Positions 11,063 through 22,027 of a DNA stretch of 64,000 nt are shown here, piece after piece. The position numbers were made by a program, and so were the translations under genes. Each line of letters opens with the position of its first letter. The first letter of the stretch is position 1. Location: NCBI GenBank assembly GCA_963682025.1, contig OY821517.1:299797344-299861343 (forward strand), read 5' to 3'. Below the pieces are notes generated by a model. It was not told the origin of the DNA, searched no databases, and saw nothing but the letters and a program-made list of their open reading frames with translations. Origin of the DNA: Cordilura impudica. Lineage: Eukaryota > Arthropoda > Insecta > Diptera > Scathophagidae.

Positions 11063-12037
11063 CGTCTGCGGAAAATTTCCCGAAAACAATTTCCCAAATA
11101 CAATTGCCCGAAAGCAATTGCCCGAAAAAACAATTCCCCGAAAAAACAATTCCCCGAAAACAATTTCCCGAAATTACAATTTCCCGAAAACAATTTCCCG
11201 AAATTACAATTTCCCGAAAACAATTTCCCGAAATTACGATTTCCCGAAAAAAATTGCCCTATTTTTAGTTTACAACTTCCCATATATTCTTGATTTCACC
11301 CATAAAAAACTTGCTGCATACGATTTCTTGAAAAAACAATTTCCTGAGTATACGACTTCTCGAAAAAACAATTCCCCCACCCCGCACCGCGCCCTTCCTC
11401 TTCCACCCTCCCTCGTCATCCGGACCTATTTATTGGAGTGTCATACGCTTATTTTTTTTTTTGTGACTTTGAACACATCGGTATTCAGACTTCCCGACGG
11501 ATAACGCTCACTTCATCACATCATGCCCATGCAGTAGCTGCTACGGAATCGTTACCATCTTGCATAGCGAAGTTTTTTAGTTATTTGGGTTGTAATACTC
11601 AGTTACTATGCCGAATTCCTGGATAGCGAAAAAGGTAAACCGAGGTTGCTTTTGAATAGTTTCTTGTATCATGACGACGGTCAGTCCGTTGATAGCGTTT
11701 GTTGGCGTTGTATCCTTTATCGAGGAGAACGTTGTACCGGTAGGGTCATAACAACCACAGTGCCGAAGTGGCTTTCGTTGCTAAAGAAAAAATCGTTAAT
11801 GAGCTGAAAGATCTTGCCCGGACCACTACATCAAGTGGTCATGAACTGATTGCTCGCGCTTCGGCCGGAATTTCTGATGATATTGTTTTGGAAATGCCAT
11901 CAACAAGCTCTTTAAAGAAATAGTAATTTCGGGAAATTGTAGTTTCGGGAAATTGTGTTCGGGAAATTGTTATTTCGGGAAATTGTTTTCGGGAAATTGT
12001 TTTCGGGAAAGTGTTTTCGGGAAATTTTCCGCAAGTC
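11063..12037 (+). mobile_element. Foldback-like Mutator (MULE) element
   Basis: A 975-bp insertion flanked by the 9-bp direct repeat GTCGCAAAC (11054-11062 and 12038-12046). The termini are long inverted repeats built from tandem ATTTCCCGAAAACA-type units: about a dozen on the left (11068-11255, some degenerate) and about seven inverted on the right (11925-12030). The outer TGCGGAAAATTTCCCGAAAA is identical on both sides except at the extreme ends. The middle carries a MULE transposase fragment. A 9-bp target duplication fits Mutator and Drosophila FB-type foldback elements. Confidence 0.8.
11613..11923 (+). pseudogene. MULE transposase N-terminus with FLYWCH-type zinc finger
   Basis: The frame from 11613 reads EFLDSEKGKPRLLLNSFLYH, then an acidic linker and a CWRC...ERCTGRV block. 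These are the F-L-Y, W-x-C and C positions of a FLYWCH zinc finger, a DNA-binding fold commonly found ahead of MULE transposase domains. After a one-base frame change near 11760, the frame AEVAFVAKEKIVNELKDLAR runs to a TAG at 11921 through a helical segment (ELIARASAGISDDIVLEMPS). That segment usually joins the finger to the DDE domain in these proteins. The DDE domain itself is absent, so the element cannot make an active transposase. Confidence 0.75.
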
Positions 12038-12499
12038 GTCGCAAACATGAATATATTTTGATGAAATTAAGTATATAAGCTTATATCGGCTATATCATGA
12101 ACGCTATTAAAATTGGCGAAAATCGGCTAACGTTCAAACCTAGTCCCCATAAAAATGACCACTACGAGATCGACTTAAATTATCCTAAAATCCAAATTCA
12201 GAATGGGAATGTGTATGTTTATTACACCCATTAATCAGTAGTCCAAAAATAAACCCTATACCCAATTTCTACTCATAGCCCCATACAAAGCTGCTGCCCG
12301 ATCACCACCTAAATCTATCAAAAAAACTAAAATACTGCACAGATCTTTCTCAAATTTGGCATTAATACATTTTTGCAAAAAATAAGTGACCTTACCAAAT
12401 ATGATCATGGTCGGTCCATTTTCGGCCTAGTCCCCATATAAATATTTTATCCGATAAATATTTTATCCGATATGCAGAATTTATATATAAGTTTGACGT

Positions 12500-12935
12500 T
12501 CCATTTGTAATAATTAGAAAAAAAATTGTGGACCCCATAAAATATATATATTTGTGATCCTTATAACAAGAGGAGTTGATATAGCAATGTCCGTCTGTCC
12601 GTCTATGGAAATCACGATGACGACTTCAATCGGGCAGCTAGGGTGCTCGCTGGTATAAAAAATGATTCATTAACGTCCTGAGAAGTTTGCTATTTAAAAT
12701 CATCCAAATCGGTTGATTAGGTCACGAGAATTGAATGAAGAAGTAAAAAAGTCTTGAAAAAATGCGGTTTGTATATGTTGTTCTTGTCACGATCATGACC
12801 TCAATGGGATATCTGGGGCGCTCGTTTTTAGCGAGAGTGATTGACTACCATCATGAGAAGGTTCTTGTTTGAAAAAATCATGAAAATCGGTTTGATATGC
12901 CCCGAGAAATCATTGAAGAAGTAAAAAATAATTGA
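12500..12935 (+). mobile_element. DINE-type element, family 2, fragment with two 180-bp units
   Basis: The piece at 12540-12610 (TAGCAATGTCCGTCTGTCCG and neighbours) is the inverse of the family-2 region at 45360-45440. After it come two diverged direct repeats, at about 12605-12760 and 12785-12935. They share CACGATSATGACSTCAATSGG, GGGTGCTCGYT-like, AATCGGTTTGAT-like and GAAGAAGTAAAAAA blocks, with a period near 179 bp. Internal direct repeats of this kind are known from DINE-1-like elements. There is no coding capacity. Confidence 0.55.
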
Positions 12936-13467
12936 AAACAAGTTAGAAAATTATAGTCGGTGTAGACCGACCATACGATACCCTATACCATGGTTTAGAA
13001 ACCCTATCTCTTCGGTCCAACTAACTGGATATAGCAAATAAGCAAAAACCAAATTTGAGTGGCATTGTTACTAATTTTTTTGACTGCAGATATGAAAAAG
13101 TACACATCGGGTGCTATATTTATATGTGGACTAGGTCAAAAAATGGACCGATACTGACCATATTTTGTAAAGTCACTTATATTTTGAAAAAATTTACACA
13201 AACCGAATTTGAGAAAAATCTGTGTAATAGTTTTTTTTTTTTTTGATAGATTTAAGTGAAGATCGGGAAGCAGCTCTTTGTGGGCCTATGACTAAGAATT
13301 GTCCAATAGGGATTATTTTTGGACTACTGATTAATGGATACAATAAACACACACAAATCCATTTTTACTAAGATCTATATGATAATTTAGATCTTATGTC
13401 AATTTATGTCGATTTCATAGGGGTTATTTGTATGGGGACCCAAACCACATAGTGGTATAGGGTATAA
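12936..13467 (-). mobile_element. DINE-1/mini-me-like element, family 1, copy 4, internally deleted
   Basis: The left end (ACAAGTTAGAAAATTATAG, hairpin AGTCGGTGTAGACCGACC) and the body to TTTGTATGGGGAC are normal. The sequence then jumps to CCCAAACCACATAGTGGTAT. The core with the (ACGG)n tract and the region up to the last 30 bp are therefore missing in one clean deletion of about 280 bp near 13440. Confidence 0.8.
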
Positions 13468-14414
13468 ATATAGGTTTCTGTATTGTTCTTGTTGTTAATC
13501 TAAATGTTGTATTGTTGTCATAGCTGGACTTGTTGTTTTTGCGGTCGTTGTGGTAATGATATAATAAAAACTAACCCTTTGTACATTTTTTTCTATCAAC
13601 TCTTGTAAAAAAAATTTTAAAGTTTCCATTGTTTAGGCATCACTAAAAAAAATTTGTAGGATAATTTTTGTCATCGCCACGAGCCTACCTACAAAGTTTC
13701 AGATCGATTGGGTCACGGGAAAGGGGTTAGAAATTGATCCAAAGTTATGTCGAAAAGCGGACACAACAAGTTAATACTTAAAAAGGGGGTAAAAATTCAC
13801 CAACATATAAAGCAAATAATGCTAAACTACCTAGTTGTTAACAAGAAAAAAAAAACATGTAAATTTACCAAAAAAAAAAATTTATGTATTAATTTATTTA
13901 AAGAAAAACAACAATAACTTCTGATGTTGTATTTTTTGTGTGTAATATTTACATATACTACATACATACATACATATATTAAATAATAAAATAATATACA
14001 TACATATATTCTATATATGTACATGTATACATATATTCTATACCGCATGTTAGAAATAAATCGTTATTTTATTTTATTTATATAAAATTTTTCAGTATGT
14101 AGTTTGTTTTAGGGAAATTACATTTCTTTTGTATTTTGCTCAGTGTTGCTATGTCACAGTAGATGGCGCCACCGTTTTTGTTCCTTGCAATCGTTATTTC
14201 TATTTTAACATGAATATCAACGTTTTCAATTAGACATCAAACAAAACAATGTTAAGAGTATACACAGGGCTGATCTTTTATTACATACGTTTTTTCAAAT
14301 ATGACCATAAGTTTGGCTTATTTACTTTTTGTTTTGTTTATAAAATAGAGTTACCGAGTTCGTCAATAAGTTTTTTGCTTTCAGAACAGTTCTATATAGT
14401 TATATAGAATTATT
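13468..14414. other. AT-rich spacer with (CATA)n microsatellite
   Basis: No gene is visible. A CATACATA/TATG-type microsatellite spans about 13955-14045 and explains the tyrosine- and isoleucine-rich open frame across it. A GATCGATTGGGTCACGGG block near 13705 resembles words in other fly repeats, but I cannot assign it. Confidence 0.5.
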
Positions 14415-14640
14415 ATTCTGCTTTACCTACAAAATATCTGATTTCGATTACATATAATTTTTAAAAATTGTTTATAATTACTAAAGCACTATTATTCACA
14501 TAAATACAAAATTGCACTTTTTAAATTTTCCATTAAATTTTAAGAAAATATCAATTCTAAAAATTGGCATTCAGATTTCCAACTATAAATTAGAAAATAT
14601 CAATTGAATTTGTGGAATCATATTAAAATTTTTAAAAAAA
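14415..14640. repeat. Interspersed repeat X, copy 1
   Basis: About 225 bp beginning TTTACCTACAAAATATCTGA and continuing through AATTGTTTATAATTACTAAA and GCACTATTATTCACATAAAT. It is collinear with 60933-61145 in the same orientation, with only scattered differences. Outside the match the two loci differ. It is non-coding and of unknown class. Confidence 0.75.
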
Positions 14641-14935
14641 ATTTTTGTCTTAAAAAATAACCATTAAAAAAACATATTTTCTTAAACAGGTACATTTGCT
14701 CAAAAATCTACCCTTTTTTAAAAAGTACGTTTTCTTAAAAAGTATTTTTTTAAAGTACTCTTTTTTTAAAAAAGTACCTTTTAAAATGATAACTTTCTTC
14801 TTAAAGTAAATTTTCTTAGAAAGTTACCTTTTGTCAAACAACAATGATCGTTTATATAAAATAACTTTTTTTAAATAAATTTTTTTTAGTAAATTCTTTT
14901 ACAGTACTTTTTTAAAAGAAAAACACATTTTCCTG
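14641..14935. repeat. TTTAAAAAAGTAC-type low-complexity repeat
   Basis: An irregular run of poly-T/poly-A blocks separated by GTAC (for example TTTTTTAAAAAAGTACCTTT). The same style of repeat occurs at 42340-42586 and 45530-45715. There is no fixed period and no coding capacity. Confidence 0.6.
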
Positions 14936-14960
14936 GTATATGGCAAACTAAAAAAAGAAT

Positions 14961-16646
14961 AATGCTAGTTCTTCTATCCCAACTCTTATAATAAATGATC
15001 AAATATTCACTGATCCGGTTGATAAATCTAACCTTTTAGCTGAACTTTTTGCAAAAAATCGTTTTAGCCGGATAGCGATCAACCACTACCCGAGCTCGAA
15101 AGGGTTTCTTCTTCTTAAAAAGGTTCTCTCGGATCTCAACATTAATAAGTCTTCGGGACCAGATGGTATACCAGCACTGGTGCTGAAACAGTGCTCTTCG
15201 ACGCTAGCCAGTCCATTGGCAAACCTTTTCAGCCTTTCGTACCGTGCGGAAGTCTTTCCCTCTTGCTGGAAGACTGCTAATGTCCAACCAATCCCTAAAA
15301 AGGGTGCGGCTAATAACCCTGAAAATGACTGTCCAATTGCAATCTGCTCCGCGCCCTGAAAGGTGATGGAGAACATGATCAATTTCCAGCTTGTGAACTA
15401 CCTAGAGGCCAACTCACTTCTTAATGATCGACAGTATGGCTTCCGTAGAAATCGTTCCACGGGAGACCTGTTAGCTCTACTTTCTGAGCGGTGGAGTCGA
15501 TCCATTCGCAATTTTGGCGAAAGTAAAGTGGTTGCTCTGGATATTTCCAAGGAATTTGATTGTGCGTGGCACGGTGCATGGATATCAAAGCTTATTGCAT
15601 TTGGGGTCGGTAATGACTTCTCTCGATTTATATCGAGCTTTCTCAGAGACCGAACAATACGTGTTGTTATTGATGGGGTCTCATCTAATGAGTTTCAGCT
15701 TAATTCAGGGGTACCCCAAGGTTCCGTTCTTTCTCCTTCTCTTTTCCTTATCTTTCTGAACGATCTTCTTGGTCAAACTTTTAATTCTATATGCTCTTTC
15801 GCAGATGACAGCAGCATTTGTCATTTATTTTCCTTTAGCTGTAGGCCAAGCCTCTTGGAGGTTGGGAGCAAAAGGCAGATAATGAATGACACTCAATCAA
15901 GACAATCTCCGGGTGGGGTAAAGCAAATAGAGTTGATTTTAGTGCGCTGAAGACTCAATGTTGTATGTTGACCCATAGGGCCATGGAATTAACAATGTTA
16001 TCTGTATATATGGGTGCTATAGGTATTGAGGAATCGAATACTTTTGATGTTCTAGGCATGAGAATTCAATGTGATGTTCGTTGGAACGAACATATTTTTC
16101 AAGTGCCGAAAGAAGCAGTCAAGTGTCTTGGTTTTCTAAAACGGTGTAAAAATTACTTCACTCCTTTTGATCTCCTTAAAATCTATACCACTTACATCTG
16201 ACCGAAAATGGAATACAACTCCCATATATGGGCAGGAGCTTCAAAGTCTATTTTGGAGGTACTGGACCGTGTGCAAAGGAGGGCGTTGGCGCTCATCAAT
16301 GACAGTAGGGTATGCAACTCTATTGATTCATTGGAACATCGTCGAAATGTGGGTCTATAGATATTACCATGGGAAATGTTCTTCTGTGATTAGCGAACTT
16401 ATTCCAAGTGCCCGAGTTTCGGTTCGCTGTACCCGCTTCTCCAGTATATCACATCCGTTTGTAGTCTATTGTCCAGTTGACCGCACAATGTATTACAGAG
16501 AAAATTCGTTTATCAGTCGAACTAGCCGTATATGGATTAAACTCCCCACACAAGTCCTTCCTGACAATTATAGTCTATTAAAATTTAAGTCCAATATCCA
16601 CAAGTACTACTCCCTCTTTCTTCCTTCCCATAACCTATTTTCCTAA
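14961..16646 (+). pseudogene. LINE L-A ORF2 (reverse transcriptase and C-terminus)
   Basis: The frame from 14961 runs to 15950 with one TGA at 15357. It shows the early RT block INKSSGPDGIPALVLKQCSS, then YGFRRNRSTGDLLALLSERW, a VVALDISKEFD block (the first catalytic Asp), SGVPQGSVLSPSLFLIFLND, and the FADD active-site box as SFADDSS near 15800. Frame changes follow at about 15955 and 16190. The C-terminal zinc-knuckle-like and helical part ends YYSLFLPSHNLFS, then TAA at 16644. The protein would copy the element's RNA into target DNA, but stops and shifts make this copy inactive. Confidence 0.8.
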
Positions 16647-16713
16647 AATCACCACAATGCACTGCATTTGTAGGGGGCATCCCCTCAGTGTTGGTTAATT
16701 CAAAAAAAATAAA
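14961..16713 (+). mobile_element. LINE L-A, 5'-truncated, decayed (jockey/R1-like group)
   Basis: A non-LTR retrotransposon remnant holding the reverse transcriptase and C-terminal part of ORF2, a short 3' untranslated region and an A-rich end near 16713. The 3' region has an outer stem (ATCACCAC/GTGTTGGT) and an inner stem GGGGCATCCCC-type hairpin. This is also found, with compensating changes, in the SINE at 54495. The endonuclease and ORF1 are missing. The clade is not resolved by eye. Confidence 0.8.
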
Positions 16714-16724
16714 TTTTACAAATT

Positions 16725-18060
16725 TTTATTATTCGTTTGTTCATAAACAAATAAATAACACTACTTTGCCACCACATATTTTTATAAACCAATTCATGCG
16801 GTCAAAAGTAATCCGTTTTTCGTTTGGTATCACTTTATTGCTCACTTTAGCTAAAGTTACCTTTTACTAATATTTACTTTAAAGGCAAGTCGTAATAATG
16901 GCCCCTAATCTAAGACCATGGCTCGTTTCTTTGAAGTTTGTTCTCTGCTGATTTCTATAATTGAGAATACAAAATTGGTTATTGTAAGTTTGAAATTTTT
17001 CCAATTTATATTTGCATTACTCTTTAGAGAATATGAATAAAGTTCTAAAAGTTTTCTTGATTATATTAAAAAAAACACACACACAAACGCAAAAAGAATC
17101 TATAATAATTTGAAAAACTTAACTATGCAAGAATACTTCAATGTTAGAATATTAAATGCTTAAAAACCAAAAACAATAGATATGGAAATATCTGTTAAAG
17201 GACTTTTGTTACAAAAAACACACTTTACTACATAATGATTTTGTTTTATAACTTTGATTTAATAATTTGTTAGCAAACCGTAGAAACTATGAAAATGTTT
17301 ATCTTAGCAAAACAGAAGTTTCTCTAAAACTCTACAATTGAAAATAGTTTTACAACTATTTTATAAATGAACACATTCCATAATTTCATTTTAATTTAAA
17401 TTTTCTTGCATACAAAATTGTATTTTTATCATTTCATTTTATAATCGTTTTTAAGCAAACATCCTTTTCAATTCTTTTGACACTAATTAAAAATAAAATG
17501 CAATAATTTATCATGGGGCATGCCATGGATGTTGAATTTATAATTTCCTTTTTACTATAATGAAACATTTCCTATGATTCTTGTACGAAGATGTCAGTGA
17601 GGTGATGCATGTGGATAGCACATCCCTTCTTCTTCTTAAATCAATAATACAAAAACTAAGCAAATTCAACTAAGTGAAACCGTGCATAGCGATTTTACCA
17701 GTAGGAAATAAAGGCAGGCATACGAGTATGTGAGAATGTAAATATTTGGAGTGAACACATTTTTATTGCTTTGATAAAGCAGTTTTCAATTAATGGCGAG
17801 GATTTAAGTTTAAAGCTACCGGGATTTTGCGTCGAAATAATTTCAAACTCATTTGATTGACGTTGGGAGTTTCATTAAATAAGCATTGAAATATCTTCTA
17901 GATTTTGCAATGGGAATATTCCAGAGAGTTAACTCTAAAGCGTGTTCATGATGAACAGAACTATTTTTTCCTACTATCCCATATTGTCCGTAATTATATC
18001 TATCCAGCTCTCTAACTTCTCTAAAACCCCTTTTTGGAACCTGCTCGATAGGATCCAGAA
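16725..18060. other. AT-rich spacer, no gene seen
   Basis: About 1.3 kb of AT-rich DNA with a short (AC)n-like run near 17075. No open frame resembles a known family and no terminal repeats were found. Confidence 0.55.
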
Positions 18061-18063
18061 CGA

Positions 18064-18745
18064 TATTAGTGATAAATAAAATGTCGAAAAAATTCACGAA
18101 ATGGTGTTGGCCGATCGGAGAGTAAAAGTGCGCAAGCTGCTAATATCATAGAAGTAATATAATCTTCGGTGATTTCGATTTAAAATGATCCAGTGGATGG
18201 CTCAAAGAAATATGCTTACCGCATTTGCTTACATATGACCATATGCACCTTAAATCTCAACACAGACAATTTTTGTAATGGTGAATGTAACATGGATGCG
18301 TTACAACATACCGGACGAACTACCGCCGAAGTAGATCAAAATGGGCTTATCGGTCAACGAGGTCATTGGAAAAATTTTTTGGATTGATTACCTTGAAAAG
18401 GAAAAAACAATATAAGTTATGTCCACTTATTCGAACCGAATCAACAACGATGAAAATACAACCAAAATTGGCCAATTAGAAGGTGCTTTTCCGGCAAGAC
18501 TGTAGTTGCCATGATACAATTCCATAAATTTGAGCTGTGAATTAATACATCTTCCGTCCGGATTTAGCCGATAATGACTATTTTATAAGTCAACACCTGA
18601 AGAAATGTCTCGGCTGAAAAAGATTTAGCTCCAACTATAAAATTATTGCTCAAACAAAGGCCTAACTGGAGGACCTTGGGAGGGATAAAAAAATTAGAGA
18701 AACGTTTGACAAAGTGTATGGAGTTCTCCTCCTAGCTTCAAAGAT
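18064..18745 (+). pseudogene. mariner transposase remnant (mellifera-like)
   Basis: A badly decayed mariner. Recognisable blocks in order are KIHEMVLADRRVKVRKL (18083-18135), FWIDYLEKEKTI near 18378-18413, and an RQD-SCHDTIP-like relic of the second catalytic Asp region near 18505. A PDLADNDYF-like relic of the third follows near 18560, and KKLEKRLTKCM near 18688-18722 gives the C-terminus. Blocks lie in several frames and are separated by indels. The spacing fits a transposase of about 345 residues with parts deleted. The subfamily call is tentative. Confidence 0.65.
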
Positions 18746-19069
18746 AATGTCCAATTTTACGAAATTATTTTTTTTTTTATTATTTTTATTTCATTCAAAA
18801 AGTCACGGCCATATTAATCCGCCCCCATACATATTGTAATATTTATGTAATTTCAAAAATTCAGTACCGTTTAGCCTTAGAAAATTGAATTATATTTAAG
18901 GAATCTTTGGGAAAAAGAATTTCATTCAGTAAGCTATGAAGTGAGTTCGGAAAAATTTGTATTAAAATTTTTCCGATCTCACTCCTTTACTTTTTCTGCA
19001 AGCATTATTTTATTTTATTTTTTTTTTTTTTAAATATAGCAGTTATTATATTTATTGTGAACCCTCCTC

Positions 19070-19404
19070 ATGTGTTTGTTGAAAATGTGTGCCGAAATAA
19101 AAGTACGTGCTAAAATTATGAAATGTTTTCAACAAAATCCAAAAAGTTGGCCAAATATCAATGTTTCCAATGTTATTAGAAACTATCAGGAGAATTTAAC
19201 CATTGATATGAAACATGGTTCGGGCAAGAAGGAAGGTCCACATGATGTTTTTAAGACCAAGTAAATTGAAAGCATATTTAGAAATGCAGCTCGGTTAGCT
19301 CAATACACGGACTACTTCGTGCATTAAGTTAAATCCACAGAAGAACGCTGCAAAAAATTTAGAGGACTACAACAGAGCATAGAAATTGAAATCACATTTC
19401 ATAA
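19070..19404 (+). pseudogene. DD37E-type Tc1/mariner transposase, N-terminal part
   Basis: The open frame 19070-19264 reads a helix-turn-helix domain (AKIMKCFQQNPKSWPNINVS) followed by a basic GSGKKEGPHD hook and a second domain that is broken by a TAA at 19261. These are typical of the N-terminus of ITmD37E-like transposases. The coding relic breaks off where the DINE-type element at 19405 begins and continues at 22028, so the two were one gene before the insertion. Confidence 0.6.
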
Positions 19405-19781
19405 AAAACAAGTAAGGAAATTATAGTCGGTCTAGACCAACTCTCCGATACCCTATACCATGCGTTTAGAGACCCTAACTCTTAGGTCCAACAAATTAGA
19501 TATAGAGAAGAAGCATAAACCATATTTGAGTGGCATTGTTAATAATTTTTTTGCTTTCGGATATGAAAAATTTAATTTCGGATGGGAAAAATGTGCCGAC
19601 CCTGACTATATTTGCTGAAGTTACTTATATTGCAAAAATGTGTAAAAAGCAAATTTGAGAAAATCTGTGCAATATTTTCGTTTAAGTGAAGTGAAGATCG
19701 GGAATCAGCTTCATATGGGGGCTATCACTAAGAATTGTCCTATAGGTTTTATTTTTAGACTAATGATTAATGTCTGTAATA

Positions 19782-21654
19782 TATAAAGTCCTTTATTTAT
19801 TTAAATATGTACAGTGCATATACCTTAATATAACAAGTATATACTTAAATATAATGTTCACGAAGAACATAGGGCGTTAATGAATTCTCTCCAACTATTT
19901 CTGTCTCTTGCAAGTAGTTTAATTTGATTCCATGTTGAATGAGCTGATTCGAGTTCTTTTCTTGTGCATCGTATCCCTGTGTTACGAGGTCGTTCTTGTC
20001 GACGTTGACCTTGAGGATTCCAATCAAGAGCTTCTCTAGCAATATCGTTCTGTGGTCTTCTGAGAATATGACCGATCCAAGTCCATTTTCGTCTTCGTAT
20101 ATCGAGTTCGATAGGACAGCAATCTGCCTGCTGCCAAAGATCTTCATTTGATATCCAATTTGGCCAGAAGATGTTTAATATTTGCCTTAGACATCGATTT
20201 ATAAATGTTTGGATCTTCCTTAGTGTGAGCTTCGTGTAGCTCCAAGTAGTACATCCGTACAGTAAAACTGATTTTACGCTGCAGTTGAATATTCGTAATT
20301 TAGTCTTTTTAGAAATGTTCCTAGCGCGCCAGACTTTATGTAGCTGGAGGAAGGCGGTACGTGCTTTATTAATACGATCATAAATGTCAGATTCCGATCC
20401 ACCATTTTTGGTTATTTTACAACCGAGGTAGTTAAAATTTTCTACATCTTCGATCACATTGCCATCTACTGTTAATTGAGTTGTTACATGAGTACCAATG
20501 CGCATAAGTTTAGTCTTCTTGAAGTTTATTCTCAATCCAACTTTTTTAGCGTTTTTGGAGAGTCTTCTTATCTTTTATTCAATATCCGCAAAGCGATGAG
20601 CCATTAAGCATATGTCATCTGCATAGTCTATATCATTCAGGGATTCTGCCATGTTCCACTGAATGCCCATCGGGGCCTCCCTATTGGTTTCTTCCATTAC
20701 ACAATCTAATAGTAAAAGAAATAATGTGGGGGATAGGACACAACCTTACCTTACACCAGTAAGAGTTAAAAAAGGTTGGCTTTCCTTTCCGTTAAAACGG
20801 ACATTACTTGATGCATCTTTGTAGAGTTCACATATTAGGGTGACAATTTTTTCTGGAATACCTTTGTTTATTAGGGCAGACCACATAGATGTTCGATATA
20901 TCGTGTCAAAAGCACGTTCAAAATCAACAAAAAGCAAGTACAGATGCGTGTTGTATTCTGCAGATTGTTCTATTACTATGCGCAACGTGCTTAAGGAATC
21001 GACACAAGATCGTCCAGGCCTAAAACCAGATTGTTCTCTTCGCAAAATTTGTTCGACTACTGGCGAGATACGTTGTAGTATTAAAGTGGACATTACTTTA
21101 CCAATTGCGTTTCGGACAGTAATGCCACGCCAGTTTTTGCAATGCGTTAAATCACCTTTTTTGGGAATTGTAACGACTACTCCCTCTTTCCAATCTGCGG
21201 GAATTTTGTTGCTAAGCCACGTATTTCTGACGAGTGGAGTGAGAAAATTTGCTAGCGTGTTAGCATCATATTTTAACAGTTCTGCAGGGATGTTGTCGGG
21301 GCCGGGTGATTTGGAATTTTTCATCTTATATAATGCAGTTGCGACTTCCGTAAGGGATGGCGGATCTGTTGAGATATCCCTTCTCGGATTACGCCTTGTA
21401 GAACTTGTTGTAATTTCGGTCTGGTTTTCGGGCAAGGACTGCGTTAAGAAAAATTCACGCCAACGTTCGAGCTGATCGTCAGTTGTGGTTAAATCTGAAC
21501 CTTCGTTAGCTTTCAGCGTAGCGGTGCTTCTGATGTTGTTACCGCTCATTTTTTTAATAGCAGAGTAAACACCACGGAGGTTTCCCGTGTTAGCGGCTTT
21601 TTCGCCTGATCCGCAATGTCGTTAAAATATTTTTCGCGGTCCGCAAGAACCATA
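19782..21654 (-). mobile_element. LINE L-B (RTE-like), 5'-truncated, 14-bp target duplication
   Basis: A 1.87-kb non-LTR retrotransposon on the minus strand, flanked by TAATGTCTGTAATA at 19768-19781 and 21655-21668. It is 5'-truncated, as is usual for target-primed insertion. The 3' untranslated region is only about 75 bp and ends with an AAATAAATAAAG-like tail rather than a long poly-A. Short 3' regions with simple-repeat tails are common in the RTE clade, which also fits the C-terminal domain. Confidence 0.85.
19858..21640 (-). pseudogene. LINE L-B reverse transcriptase, one frame with two stops
   Basis: From about 21640 down to 19858 a single frame is readable, interrupted only by TAA at 20748-20746 (in the GVRQGC motif, Gln position) and again near 20575. 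RT blocks are visible in order: KSPGPDNIPAELLKY, KGDLTHCKNWRGIT, SGFRPGRSCVDSL, LYLLFVDFERAFD (first catalytic Asp), then CVLSPTLF and the IDYADDICLM active-site box near 20625. The C-terminus (RRRKWTWIGHILRRPQND through WREFINALCSS) is the conserved tail seen in RTE-like and related LINE proteins. Both stops could arise by one substitution each, so the insertion is fairly young. Confidence 0.85.
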
Positions 21655-22027
21655 TAATGTCTGTAATAAACATACACAAACCCAATTTGACTGAGATCTA
21701 TATGATAATTTGGACAATATGGCAATTTAAGTCGATCTCATAGGTGTCACTTGCATGCGGACTAGGTCTGAATATGGTCGGTAAAAGCTCATATACAACA
21801 TTTCGTCAAAATATTTTCATATTTGTGACCTGTAGTTTGATTACAATGTTTACATTTTCACACGGACGGACGGACAGATGGACGGATGAACATCGCTAAA
21901 TCGACTCAGAAAGTGATTCTGAGTCGATCGGTAAACTAAAAGATGGGTATAGGTCAAAAACTTTTGGCAGTTACAAAAACCAGCACAAACTCATTATACC
22001 CTGACCACAGAGTGGTATAGGGTATAG

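Larger units (their letters stand above)
10873..12480 (+). mobile_element. DINE-1/mini-me-like element, family 1, copy 3, split by a foldback element
   Basis: A plus-oriented copy. It begins with the TATACCACTATGTGGT end and GTCCGTCCGTCTG (a short microsatellite). It is interrupted at 11063 and resumes at 12038 with GTCGCAAACATGAATATATT, the sequence that follows directly in the other copies. It runs to about 12480, where the hairpin end is missing and AAATATTTTATCCGAT is duplicated. The aligned flanks give an exact reading of the insertion site of the foldback element. Confidence 0.85.
19405..22027 (-). mobile_element. DINE-1/mini-me-like element, family 1, copy 5, split by LINE L-B
   Basis: The left part (19405-19781) has the ACAAGTAAGGAAATTATAG end and a decayed hairpin. 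The right part (21655-22027) has AATAAACATACACAAACCC, a short (ACGG)n near 21862, and the GAGTGGTATAGGGTAT end. The join is marked by the 14-bp target duplication of the LINE. The copy itself sits inside a DD37E transposase relic. Confidence 0.85.

Noticed and set aside
11085..11255. Regularly spaced short repeats that could suggest a CRISPR-like array
   Set aside because: There are no unique spacers of constant length, the units are directly adjacent, and an inverted set lies at the other end. They are the tandem termini of a foldback element in a eukaryotic genome.
13827..14048. Tyrosine-rich 73-residue open frame
   Set aside because: It lies over a CATA/TATG microsatellite and poly-T runs; the composition is explained by the repeat.
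20840..21475. 211-residue plus-strand open frame
   Set aside because: It is the antisense shadow of the L-B reverse transcriptase.
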